Shown here: positions 54,236 through 64,000 of the stretch, in pieces
Numbering within the stretch: the first letter of the stretch is position 1
Layout of the letters: every line of letters starts with the position of its first letter
Assembly (NCBI GenBank): GCA_030247885.1
Contig: JAPDRO010000002.1
Coordinates: 496,001 to 560,000, forward strand
Origin: Taxawa tesnikishii (nom. ined.)
Lineage: Eukaryota > Ascomycota > Dothideomycetes > Dothideales
Length of the DNA stretch: 64,000 nt
Reading direction: 5' to 3'
The notes under the pieces: generated by a model
Seen by the model: the letters and a program-made list of their open reading frames with translations, nothing else
Database searches by the model: none
What the model was told of the DNA's origin: nothing
Position numbers and translations under genes: made by a program

Positions 54236-57200
54236 ATGTTGAACAGGCGATGGCAAATAGCTCTCCAGCAGACGGCGCGGAGGTCGTACAGCGCGTCCAG
54301 ACAACCCCGATCGAGCCTTTTACTATCCTCACACGCGACCTCTTCTCTTCACGCCCGGACATCCTCAACTCCGCTCTACCTCCGTTCCGCCACATCCCAC
54401 TCTTTCTCGACATCCACAGCGCGACGAAGGGAGAAGCCGCCATCCGATGACGACGGCAAGGATGGAGACGAGAAGAAGACGGACGTCACGCGGGAAGATG
54501 GGCAAGATGCGGACTCCAAGAACAAGGTGCCGGAGCCAAAACCTATACCTAATGCTTCGGAGGAAGGGCGCCAGCGCACTCGGAGGCGCAGCTGGCGAAG
54601 CACCTTTGGGTGGCGCTGGCGGTGGAGGCAGGCGCAAGGGATCCGGGGAGCTGATGAAGCCGTCGGTGCCAGACGTCTATCCTCAGGTCATGGCCATTCC
54701 GATCGCGCAAAGGCCGTTGTTCCCCGGCTTCTACAAGGCTATCACCATCAGGGACCCGAACGTCATCAAGGCAGTGCAAGAGCTCCTCAAGAGGGGGCAG
54801 TCATACGTAGGAGCGTTTCTGCTCAAGGACCCCGAATCCAGTCAAGATGTCATCAACGACCCCAGCGAGGTCTACGAGGTCGGTACGTTCTGTCAGATCA
54901 CCGGCGCATTCCCCGCCGGAAACGACAAGGACAAGGCATTGCAGGCCGTGCTTTACCCACACCGCAGGATAAAGCTCAGTGAGCTCCTCCCACCAGGCTC
55001 CGGTGCAAAGGGAGCCGCAGGAGCTGAAGGTGCCACAGCTGGAGCCGCCACCATTGAGGCTACTCCAGCGCCTGAGCAAGAGCCCACGAAAGAGGTGCAG
55101 CAACCCGAGCCGTCGCAAGAAGGCGGCAACGTAGTTGCCAGCTTCGAAGAGCAAAACGTCGAGCAGACCAAGGATTCGAAGGCAGCCACGAACTACGAGC
55201 CTACCGATTTCCTGAAGACATGGAATGTCAGTCTGGTCAAGGTTGACAATCTGGTGGACGAGCCGTTCGACAAGAAGTCGCCCACCGTCCGCGCACTGAT
55301 TTCGGAGATCGTCAACACCTGCAAGGAGATCGGCAGCGTCAACCCGCTTTTCCGTGACCATGTCTCAGCATTCGCCATGTCACAGTCCGCTGCCAACATT
55401 GCGGACGAACCTGCTAAGCTCGCTGATTTCGCGGCCGCAGTCTCTGCCGGTGAGATGGAGGAAGCACAAGAGGTTTTGGCCAGCCTGAACATTGAGGAAC
55501 GGCTGAACAAGGCATTGCTCGTCATCAAGAAAGAGCACATGAACGCACAACTCAGCTCGAAAATCAGCAAGGACGTCGAGACCAAGATTCAGAAGAGACA
55601 GCGCGAGTACTGGCTTATGGAGCAGATGAAGGGCATCAGGCGAGAGCTTGGTCTCGAGAGCGACGGAAAGGACAAGCTGGTGGAGAGGTTCAAAGAGAAG
55701 GCGAGCAAGCTGGCTATGCCGGAAGCGGTCAAGAAGGTCTTCGACGAGGAGGTCAACAAGCTCGCTCACCTCGAGCCCGCAGCCAGCGAGTTCAACGTCA
55801 CCAGAAACTACCTTGATTGGCTCACTCAGATTCCGTGGGGTCAGCGCAGCGCGGAGAACTTTGGCATTCAAAACGCAAAGAAGGTCCTTGACGAGGACCA
55901 CCACGGCTTGAAGGATGTCAAGGACCGGATATTGGAGTTCATCGCCGTTGGTAAGCTCCGTGGCACCGTCGAAGGCAAGATTCTCTGCATGGTCGGCCCT
56001 CCAGGTGTAGGAAAGACCAGTATCGGAAAGTCGATCGCTCGGGCACTCAACAGGCAGTACTACCGCTTCAGCGTCGGTGGTCTTACAGATGTTGCCGAAA
56101 TCAAGGGCCACCGGAGAACCTACGTCGGTGCACTGCCCGGTCGGATCATTCAAGCTCTGAAGAAGTGCCAGACAGAAAACCCACTTATCCTCATTGATGA
56201 AGTTGATAAGATTGGCCGTGGCCACCAAGGCGACCCGTCTTCCGCGCTGCTCGAGCTTCTTGATCCGGAGCAGAACAGCTCGTTCTTGGACCACTACATG
56301 GACGTGCCCGTGGATCTCTCTAAGGTTCTCTTTGTCTGTACAGCAAACATGACTGACACTATCCCAAGGCCGCTGCTTGACCGTATGGAGATGATCGAGC
56401 TTTCCGGTTACGTAGCGGATGAAAAGATGGCTATCGCTGAGCGTTACCTCGCCCCTGCTGCGAAGGAGCTGAGCGGTCTGGAAAACGTCGACGTGCAACT
56501 TGAGAAGGAGGCAATCGCTGAGCTCATCAACAAGTACTGCCGCGAGTCTGGTGTCCGTAACTTGAAGAAGCAGATCGAGAAGGTCTACCGCAAATCGGCG
56601 CTGAAGATCGTGCAAGACGTCGGCGAGGACGTCTTGTCCGAGGAGAAAGCATTGACCGAGGAGGGCAAAAAGGCGCAGCAAGCAGCCAAGGAGGATGATA
56701 CTGACGTCAAGACTACTCCGGAGGACATGGCGAAGGAGACGACAGAGAAGCCTCGCATTGCGCTCAAGGTACCAGAGAACGTGCACGTCAAGATCACCAA
56801 GGACAACCTCAAGGACTATGTCGGCCCACCGGTCTACACTGCCGACCGCCTGTACGACACCACTCCACCGGGTGTAGCTATGGGCCTCGCATGGACGCAG
56901 ATGGGTGGCTCGGCTCTTTACATAGAATCTATCCTCGAGAACGCACTCTCCTGGAACTCGCGGCCAGGCCTTGAGCGCACTGGCAACTTGAAGAATGTTA
57001 TGAAGGAGTCGACCCTGATTGCGTACTCGTTCGCAAAGGGCCTCATGGCCAAGCAATACCCGGAGAACAAGTTCTTCGAAAAGGCACGGATACACTTGCA
57101 CTGCCCTGAGGGCGCTGTGCAGAAGGACGGGCCCAGCGCCGGTATCACCATGGCGACAAGTTTGCTCTCTTTGGCGCTAGACAAGCAGCTTGACCCGACA

Positions 57201-57589
57201 GTCGCCATGACTGGTGAGCTGACTGTGACGGGCAAGGTGTTGAGGATAGGTGGCTTGAGAGAGAAGACGGTGGCGGCACGTAGGGCGGGCGCGACTATGA
57301 TCATCTTCCCTAAGGACAACCTAAGTGACTGGCTTGAGCTGCCTGAGGTGAGTACCGATCCCCCACGTATCCGGACGAGTGGTACGCACGACACTAACAC
57401 GTTTCACAGAACATCAGAGAAGGCATCGAAGGCAAGCCCGTCAGCTGGTACTCGGACGTCTTCAAGCTCGTCTTCCCGGACGTCGACGCGACGCAGGTCA
57501 ACGAGCTCTGGAAGGAACAGCTCGCTAAGCCACCCAAGGCGGAGGCAGACGCAGAGTCAGAGGGCGACGACATCAACCCTGCTGTGTGA
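54236..57589 (+). CDS. pim1: mitochondrial ATP-dependent Lon protease (Pim1 type)
   Basis: Start MLNRRWQIALQQTARRSYSA at 54236, an Arg/Ser-rich mitochondrial presequence. The Lon N-domain begins VPDVYPQVMAIPIAQRPLFP. The AAA+ module has Walker A GPPGVGKTSIGKSIARALN and Walker B LILIDEVDKIGRGHQGDPSS, then LFVCTANMTDTIPRPLLDRM. The protease part has the catalytic Ser in KDGPSAGITMATSLL and the catalytic Lys in GGLREKTVAARRAG. A 62-nt intron (57348-57409) precedes the last exon, NIREGIEGKPVSWYSDVF...GDDINPAV. Pim1 degrades misfolded matrix proteins. Near 54566-54568 a GGG run shifts the frame between NASEEG and ASALGGAAGEAPLGG; two Gs would keep phase, so one base looks extra. About 1,096 residues. 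Confidence 0.92.
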
Positions 57590-57876
57590 TCCAGCCAGCT
57601 GAGCTTTTCTTTCGTTGTCCTGTTTGCTTACTATCTTAGCGAGCGTTGTTGTGCATTGGGTCTGCGAGTTATTGTCCTGCATATATATATATATCAACCG
57701 GGCAGCCCGCCACGACACATTTAGATAGGGCGGGCGTTGCGATGCGATTCTTGGCTAGGAGGATCGATGGAGTTGGAGTCCGGTCGGGCGTCGCCGGTTG
57801 CATCGGCCATGATGGCAGAAACACGGAGACAAAGGCTCCGAGCGGTAGGATTACTCCGCTCTATACAATGTATGTG

Positions 57877-57896
57877 TATATATATATATATATATA
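57877..57896. repeat. (TA)n microsatellite
   Basis: About ten TA units ending in TATAAAAG; a shorter AT tract lies at 57680-57694. The TATAAAAG end could act as a TATA element, but no gene start follows convincingly. Confidence 0.8.
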
Positions 57897-59171
57897 AAAG
57901 ACGTTCTTGTTCGTGTCCGTATGCCGACAGCTATCTGTGTCATTGTATATCCACCTGTGCAAGAGTCGCGGATCGCAAAGCTGTGCCAGAAGCTATCCCG
58001 GGCCGGTTCAGCTCTCGACCATGTGCGGATCTCATCGCCGATGCTCCCTTACCTGTACTCGGCATCGTCCGCAGAGACGCGCCCTTCCTCGTACCCAACA
58101 GCGCCAACGAACCGGCCTGCGCGGCATTCGTCTGCTCGCTCATCTCCGTCGTCCCCGCCCAAACTCCCGGCAACGGCGATATGCGATATCTTGGTCGGAG
58201 GGAGCAGATCTTCCGCGAACTGCGATCCTTACTCGAACGCGATATTGCTTCGTGCCGGCCAGATCAACATGCCACACTGTCTTCGATGTGCATCTGTGGC
58301 GGCGTGCTTTCACACGCAGCCGTGTGAGGCTGAATGTCCCGCTTCCCCAGTCTGGAAGCTGGGCGGAACACGATACAGGTCTTGGGCTTACAGCGATCAC
58401 TCTCTGGCATTCTAAGCGACGCAACCGCGCCCACAGAGGAACGACTAACCCATCCCAACGGCTGGTGGGCACAGCAGAACCATCCAGCAATACCGGGCCT
58501 CCGAGGCACAGCATGATGCAGCTGCAGTTCACGCCGCTTAGGAGCACGTCACGTGGTACAAAGGCGCTTTTCTCATCTCCTCGGACTTGAACTCCATCAC
58601 CCGAAAGACATTGGCTTGTCAGGAAGCACATGGGAGCGCGGCTTGTCTCCGCTGCTCTGCTTCTCGTTGGTCTTCTAGTGTGGACGGGATTCCCCCATTA
58701 CGTGCATCCATCCTTTTGAGCAACGCGGTTTTGGTACGCTGGGTGCATGGCCGTGCGCTGGACACAACTCTGTTGTAGTACTACGCCGCATTGACCGCCG
58801 TTCAGCTTGGATTGTTTTTCCGTGATCCAGTTTCCTGGCGAGCGCGAAATCTCCCCACCTGGGATGGCAGATCTCGCGTTCGCGTGCAACTTGCCAGATC
58901 GGGTTGCTCATTACGTGCGTATGTGCGTACCACCGCCGTCATCAGGGTATCATGCGCTCCCGGCCGAACGGTGGCGCGAAGATCCGACAGCTCCCTGATC
59001 GCGGCGTCTGCTGATCAACAACAACAACAACCACAACCACCACCAAAAAGCATGCTTTCAGCTGCCGTGATTGGCGGAGTTTCGCGTTTTCGCGCCGGGC
59101 AGGGGCTGCGATTTCTGACAGGTGGAGAGCGCTGTCGGGAGACTGCAAAGAGAAGCTGAACAGACCCAGTA

Positions 59172-59199
59172 CCGGAGACCCAATGCCGGAGACCCAATG
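59172..59199. repeat. 14-base tandem duplication
   Basis: Two identical head-to-tail copies of CCGGAGACCCAATG, followed by the first four bases of a third. Confidence 0.85.
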
Positions 59200-60483
59200 C
59201 CGGTGTCAGGCCGCCTCAGCGAGCAGCTTGTGGTCGGCCTCTACTGCGCCGTCCGCTTGATCGTCGTCCAGCATCACCTACGCTCACATGCTAGCCACAA
59301 CGTCAATGCCAAGCCACATGTTCCTCTCCTCGCCCCCCGCAACCACGCATACGCCCACCTCGGCCCGTGAAAAATAGATTGCTTTCTGCTTATTGTATTG
59401 GTCGATCACCGACCGACCAATTGGCCGGTTGAGCCAACGCTGCCATGGCAGAATTGCAGCGATGCGAGCCCGAGAGTTGCTCGCGGCCTCCGTTGATACG
59501 TTCGTAGGCTCCTGTCACACACACAGGAAGCACGAAGCACCTGTGCCTCCCATGTTTCGTCTCTTGTTTTGCTGCGTTGTACTCAAACGGGCCGACCGGC
59601 AGCCTGGTCAAGCGCCTCGGAGAGACCGATCGGCAGGTGCCCCAGTCTTAGGGATCACTGGATCGATCCGATTCACCAACAATGCCATTCCTGGTCGGAA
59701 CGAAGAATGACGGAGTTCAGACATGCATTCCAAGGAAACTAACCCCAGAGACAGTGCCTAACCTCGCGGATCCACCCAAACTATCGAACCTCCCCACGGC
59801 TTGGCTGCTGCGACAGCCCGCTCGCGGGACGGTTGGTGGCGGTGCAATGGAGAAATTCAATTGCTTCGGGACACAACCCTCCTCTAATCTTGGGTGCCGC
59901 ATATCATGATCCACGGGAACCCTGCTCTGCTTTCCTTTCTGGGGTCATGCTGTCTTTTGGCCCCTACCGCCATACTGGATAGATCAGCGCCCTGGGCTGC
60001 TAATACTGCCCCGGGATTCCCCCAGTCTTTGCGGCTCTGTGGAACCTGACCCATAAGGCCACCATGCTCTCCCTTCTCTTCTTGGCTCTTGAGTGGTCTC
60101 ACCCACTCCACTGTAAGACGGCGTTCCTACTGCAGCTAGCCTCAACACCTACTATCCCAACTATCTCAACTATCGCTGGCAAGTTCCAACGGCCCACACA
60201 CGTGTCTCCTGTCAACAAAGTTTTACCAGTGCAAGCCCCTAACCCCACCACCGTGCAAGCGTCAAAAGCTTGGCTGCCTCTGTGGTGCCTGACTGGCTTA
60301 CCGGTCTTTGACCATAATACAGGCACCGTCCCGGAGCGAAACACAAAGACCATCGCGGAGATTCAGTCGGTCATCCCACGAGGCCTTCTACGTGTATTGA
60401 GCTGAGCCTTGGACGACCTACTAAGCGGCCGAGATTCGTTTGCGCAACGACGTCTTAGGCTACCGCTGCGCCGTTGCTGCCGC

Positions 60484-63400
60484 ATGGACACGCTAGTAAA
60501 GGACGACGAGAATCTCGACAGGGACACATCCAACGATGCCTCCAAAGAAATCAGCACCGACACGAGTGCTGCAGAGGCAGCAATCAAGGCTCGTCTCTCC
60601 CGAAAAAGGACAAAGACGGGTTGTCTGACCTGTCGCAAACGAAGGATTAAGTGCGGCGAGGAGAGACCGGTCTGCAAGAACTGCATCAAGTCTAAGCGGC
60701 ATTGCGAAGGCTATAGCCAGAGGGTAGTCTTCAGATCCGGACAGCAAGGCTACCAAGTCTTCCCGTATGGAGGGACGCCTATCGACTTCCAGAATGGCAT
60801 GCCTCTTGTGCCAGAAGGGGTTCAATCCTATACCCAGATGCAGTTTGTACAGGTACCACCACCGGCAGTACGACCACGACCTCTGGCACCTCATGAGCAG
60901 GTTCTCCAGGCGCCTCAGCAGGCAGAGCAGCAACAACTGCAGATGCCGATGCAACAGCAGCCCTTTGTCCCACTCATGTATCAGTACCCGATGCAAATGC
61001 AACAGATGCAGCAAGGCCAGATGCCTACATTGGTCCAGCCGGTACAGTTCCAGCCGTCAGCACAGCAACCACAGCATGTCTGGATGCCGCTTGAGCAACA
61101 ACAGCAACAGCAGCTGTACCAGCCGCAACAGCCGATGCACAGTATTGCCAACGGCCAGTTGGCCAGCGCTCCAACACTTCAAGAAAATGCGCAAGGCTAC
61201 GGTGTATGGACCTCAGCAGTCCCGAGCGTCAACCAGACTGTTCAGCCGGTTGCGAATCAGCATCCTCAATATCAGATACCTGTGCATTCCACACCGCCTC
61301 AGCGCAATGCCGCGACTGAGAACGTTGCCTTCAACCCACAGATACTTCATCGCGCTTCGCAGGTTTCTGCAGTCTCGGAAAATCATATCAGTCCTACGCA
61401 CAGTCAGTCAACGTATACTCTTGGTGGTAGTCAAGCTCCGCCAAGTCCTTCTACTTCCACAGCACAGCAACCACTGCAACGGGCGTGGCAGCCAAGTGGA
61501 TACACACCAAGGCCGGAGCTGAGTCGGCCCATAGACTCTCAGCGAGCGCCTTCCTATTCTGGCCAGGTACCTTATCCGGCAGTCCCTTTCCCACCGAGTG
61601 AAAGTCCTGGTGAGTATAGGCCTTGCTCGCATCCTCGTCCCGACGATAAACCACTAAGCGCCCCTCCAGTACCTGAGAGGTGGCATTTCTTGACCCGGAA
61701 TGGACCCATAGCAACACACTAACCGCCTTTCTTAGTGAGCCAAAGACACCCCTCTGAAGCCTTTGTTGCGTACGCAACAATGAACACGCCCGAAATGGCT
61801 TACCAGACCACGATGGGTCAATGTGTCAGTCCAACGAGGATGCTAAACGATGCTGCGGTAGAGGTTTTGGATGACGACTACTACGACGTTGAGCCTGAAG
61901 ACGAGATGGATTTGGCTGAAGTCACTCTACAGCTTGTCCCTAGTGGCCAGCGGCAGAAGCTGATCGGAAACATACTGGCAAGATATGTCAACTCACCCGA
62001 AGGACTGAACCTGCGGCAGGGATTGACTTTACGACGTTACGACAGTTTTATTTACCCTGGATTGCTCGACAGCTACCGTCCAGAACGGGTTGCAAATCCA
62101 CTGAAGAACCCGGCGACAGCCCGCGTTTTTGCGCATTTCATATCAGCTACTGGACCAACGTTGTCCATCTTTGAGAGGCACTCGAGGAATGCGTCTGTAC
62201 TGCTTGACGACGGTCCTGTCCCCTTATCTCAGCAAGGCATCTGGACCTACACCATGCCCATGGCTGCGCTGCATCACCAAGGTCTCTTGCACGCCATGCT
62301 GGCCATCTCGAGCTTGCACATTGCCAAGCTGTCAGGAGGCTCTGAGACACCTTCGATGAAACACTACGCCTTCGCGCTCAAACGTGTACATCGCAGCGTT
62401 GGAGATGCCAAGAAGCGCATCTCCATTGAAACTCTGGCTGCCTCGCAGCTCCTCGGCTTCTACGAAATCATGACCGCAGACCACATGAAATGGAACAGCC
62501 ATCTCCTCGGGGCGAAACAGCTCATTGTAGAAACCGACTTTGCCGGTATGGCAAGGGAGCTGCGACGCACGAAGCTGGAGAAAAGAGCAAGGGAACAGCA
62601 GTGCAATTTTGGCAACTCCCTCGACATGGGGCCCCTGCATTACACTCACTACCAGGACGACCATTTGCTCGACCAAGTGCCTGATATCGACGAGGAGCTC
62701 GTTGGTGTGTTGGTGGGCAGGAAGATCAAGTACGACGAGTATGGAAGCATCATCGACGACGACGATCAACCAAAAACCCCGCCGCCTCGGGTTTGTAGCT
62801 TTAGTCTTGACTTACAAAAGTTCGAGACCCTCAAGGACTTGTATTGGTGGTATTGCAAGCAGGACATCTACCAAAGCATTATCAGCGGTAACCCTCTACT
62901 GTACGTTGTGCTTGAGTCTTTATTGAGATGCACGAGTTACTGACCCCCTTAGGATGGATTACAGTCGCTGGACCGATTGCCCACCAAGAGCGCCTTTGGG
63001 AAAGGCAGATGCCGTCTACGGCTCCTTCGACCACCTTATGTTACTTCTTGGACGTATAGCGAACTTTGCGTCAAGAGATAGAAAACGGAAATTGAAGGTT
63101 ATGGAGGCCAACGGCGGTCAATGGCGTCCTGCGCCTGGCATGAAGATGGGTCCACCACCAGGGGCCAAACCCCTGGAGCCGACCCTGCTGACGCACTACC
63201 CTCAAGTATTGAGGGCCGGAAACCATCCTCGGGCGCTCCAATAAATCCTCGTATGCCTCCACAGGGAATGGCCCGGGGTCCCGGCATGCCGCAGCAGATG
63301 GCCAACCCACAACCAGTGCAAGCAGGGCCGCCTCCACAAATCTCATTCTACGGAATGGCGCCTCCGCCAGCTAGGGTAGCTATGCCAGCTCGATATCAGA

Positions 63401-64000
63401 CGAACCAAACCTCGCCCACACCCTCCACTCTTTCACACCAAGACTCCATTGATCTGGACACCGCGACAAAAGACGCGCTAGCAGAATGGCAACGCATCCA
63501 CCACGCCCTCGATGCATACGCGTCCCGCCTCGGGCCCAACTTCCAGCCCTTACCAGAAGACTGCCAACAGCCACTTCCAACACCTTTCGGACTCGCCCTC
63601 TTCTACCGCTCCTACGACATCAGCTGCCTCTGGCTCGTATACAACATGTGCGTCATCATCGCGGAACGCTCTCATCCTCACATGCCGCCCGCCGCACACA
63701 TGGCCGCCGGCATCGCGGCCTTCAAGACGCGCGAATCCGCAACAAACATCGGCCGTATCACGGCGGGCATCGTGAGCCCGCCGCAGAACCAGCCGCTCAG
63801 CCCCGCCCTCGGCGCTGCCATGTGCGAGTGCTGCATGGCGCTGTTCATCGCCGGCGTGCAATACCAAGACCCGCGCAGCGGCGGTGGACCGTGGAGCGGC
63901 TGTTCGAGACGGACCGCCGATGCGGCTGGGCCACTGCGGGCGTCATCGGCGAAGGCTGCCAGACGTCGTGGGTGAAGGCTGCGTTCATGGGGAGAGGCCC
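60484..64000 (+). CDS. Zn2Cys6 transcription factor, runs off the window
   Basis: Exons 60484-61609, 61736-62900 and 62953 to the window edge (introns 126 and 52 nt). The start MDTLVKDDENLDRDTSNDAS leads to the zinc cluster KTGCLTCRKRRIKCGEERP, then VCKNCIKSKRHCEGYSQRVV (C-x2-C-x6-C-x5-C-x2-C-x6-C). A long Gln/Pro/Met-rich linker follows, then a fungal-specific regulatory domain with HHQGLLHAMLAISSLHIAKL, LLGFYEIMTADHMKWNSHLL and FETLKDLYWWYCKQDIYQSI. The last exon has two one-base losses, at the C4 run 63170-63173 (GAKP then GADPADALPSS) and the C3 run 63870-63872 (VQYQDP then RRWTVERLFETD). The C-terminus is missing. Targets unknown. Confidence 0.88.

Larger units (their letters stand above)
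57590..60483. other. long intergenic region (2.9 kb)
   Basis: The longest gene-free stretch of the window. It has two TA-rich microsatellites near the Lon 3' end, a 14-base tandem duplication (59172-59199) and several open frames on both strands (about 57740-58590) that I could not support as genes. The right end holds the promoter of the last regulator. Confidence 0.5.

Noticed and set aside
55380-57101. 573-codon minus-strand frame opposite the Lon gene
   Set aside because: It is an antisense shadow of the Lon coding region; the plus strand has clear Walker and catalytic motifs.
57737-58590. Overlapping long plus-strand frames (196, 227 and 164 codons)
   Set aside because: Three frames are open at once through GC-rich DNA, none has a motif, signal peptide or plausible splice pattern, and the first half runs through a TA microsatellite.
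1-64000. Programmed ribosomal frameshifting as the cause of the frame breaks
   Set aside because: The sites share no slippery heptamer or downstream structure, occur in unrelated genes and are mixed missing/extra single bases.
1-64000. tRNA, rRNA, CRISPR arrays or intact mobile elements
   Set aside because: No convincing tRNA A/B boxes, rRNA sequence, spaced direct repeats, or transposase or reverse-transcriptase coding was found; only a RIP-like relic at 15.4-15.8 kb.

Overview
The window is nuclear DNA of a filamentous ascomycete. Genes are dense, lie on both strands and carry short introns (about 47-145 nt, many with CTAAC-like branch sites). Families seen include Zn2Cys6 regulators, an I78 inhibitor, a DIM-5-type SET protein, a CpcA bZIP and a Rua1-type regulator. 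These fit Pezizomycotina, probably Dothideomycetes, but nothing here fixes the species.

Layout. 0-6 kb: start of a small secreted protein (-), an unresolved acidic protein (+), a disrupted tocopherol-cyclase-like gene (-) and a conserved mitochondrial-looking protein (-). 6-15 kb: a LARP1-like RNA-binding protein, a type-B carboxylesterase and a DIM-5/Clr4-type H3K9 methyltransferase, all on the minus strand. 15-16 kb: an AT-rich, RIP-like island. 16-20 kb: nucleoporin Nup84/Nup107 (+) and an I78 protease inhibitor (-). 20-26 kb: CpcA/Gcn4-like bZIP (-) and a Dal81/TamA-like zinc-cluster regulator (+). 26-31 kb: secreted carbohydrate-binding protein, RpiB-type sugar-phosphate isomerase, small unknown protein (all -) and a Nudix hydrolase (+). 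31-38 kb: a FarB/CTF1-beta-like regulator (+), GST kappa (+) and a mitochondrial-type membrane protein (-). 39-45 kb: Rua1-like regulator (-), a small minisatellite-encoded protein (-) and an MFS sugar porter (+). 45-53 kb: an unrecognised 1,650-residue protein (+) and a coiled-coil protein (-). 53-64 kb: an SDR relic, mitochondrial Lon protease (+), a 2.9-kb spacer, and a zinc-cluster regulator running off the end (+).

These look like ordinary, separately regulated chromosomal genes: nutrient regulators (CpcA, Dal81-like, FarB-like, sugar porter), chromatin and pore components, mitochondrial quality control and detoxification. There is no operon-like or secondary-metabolite cluster.

The most striking property is systematic. 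At least 12 one-base reading-frame breaks fall in nine otherwise conserved genes, nearly all in runs of 2-5 identical bases, with the frame resuming at once in the expected protein. This looks more like homopolymer error in the assembly than mass gene death, and automated gene models here will be split or truncated. Other points of interest are 28- and 18-nt micro-exons inside a zinc cluster, a four-codon upstream ORF before cpcA, RIP-like DNA beside the H3K9 methyltransferase gene, and a tocopherol-cyclase-like gene in a fungus that has both a stop and a frame break. I found no convincing new multi-gene system.
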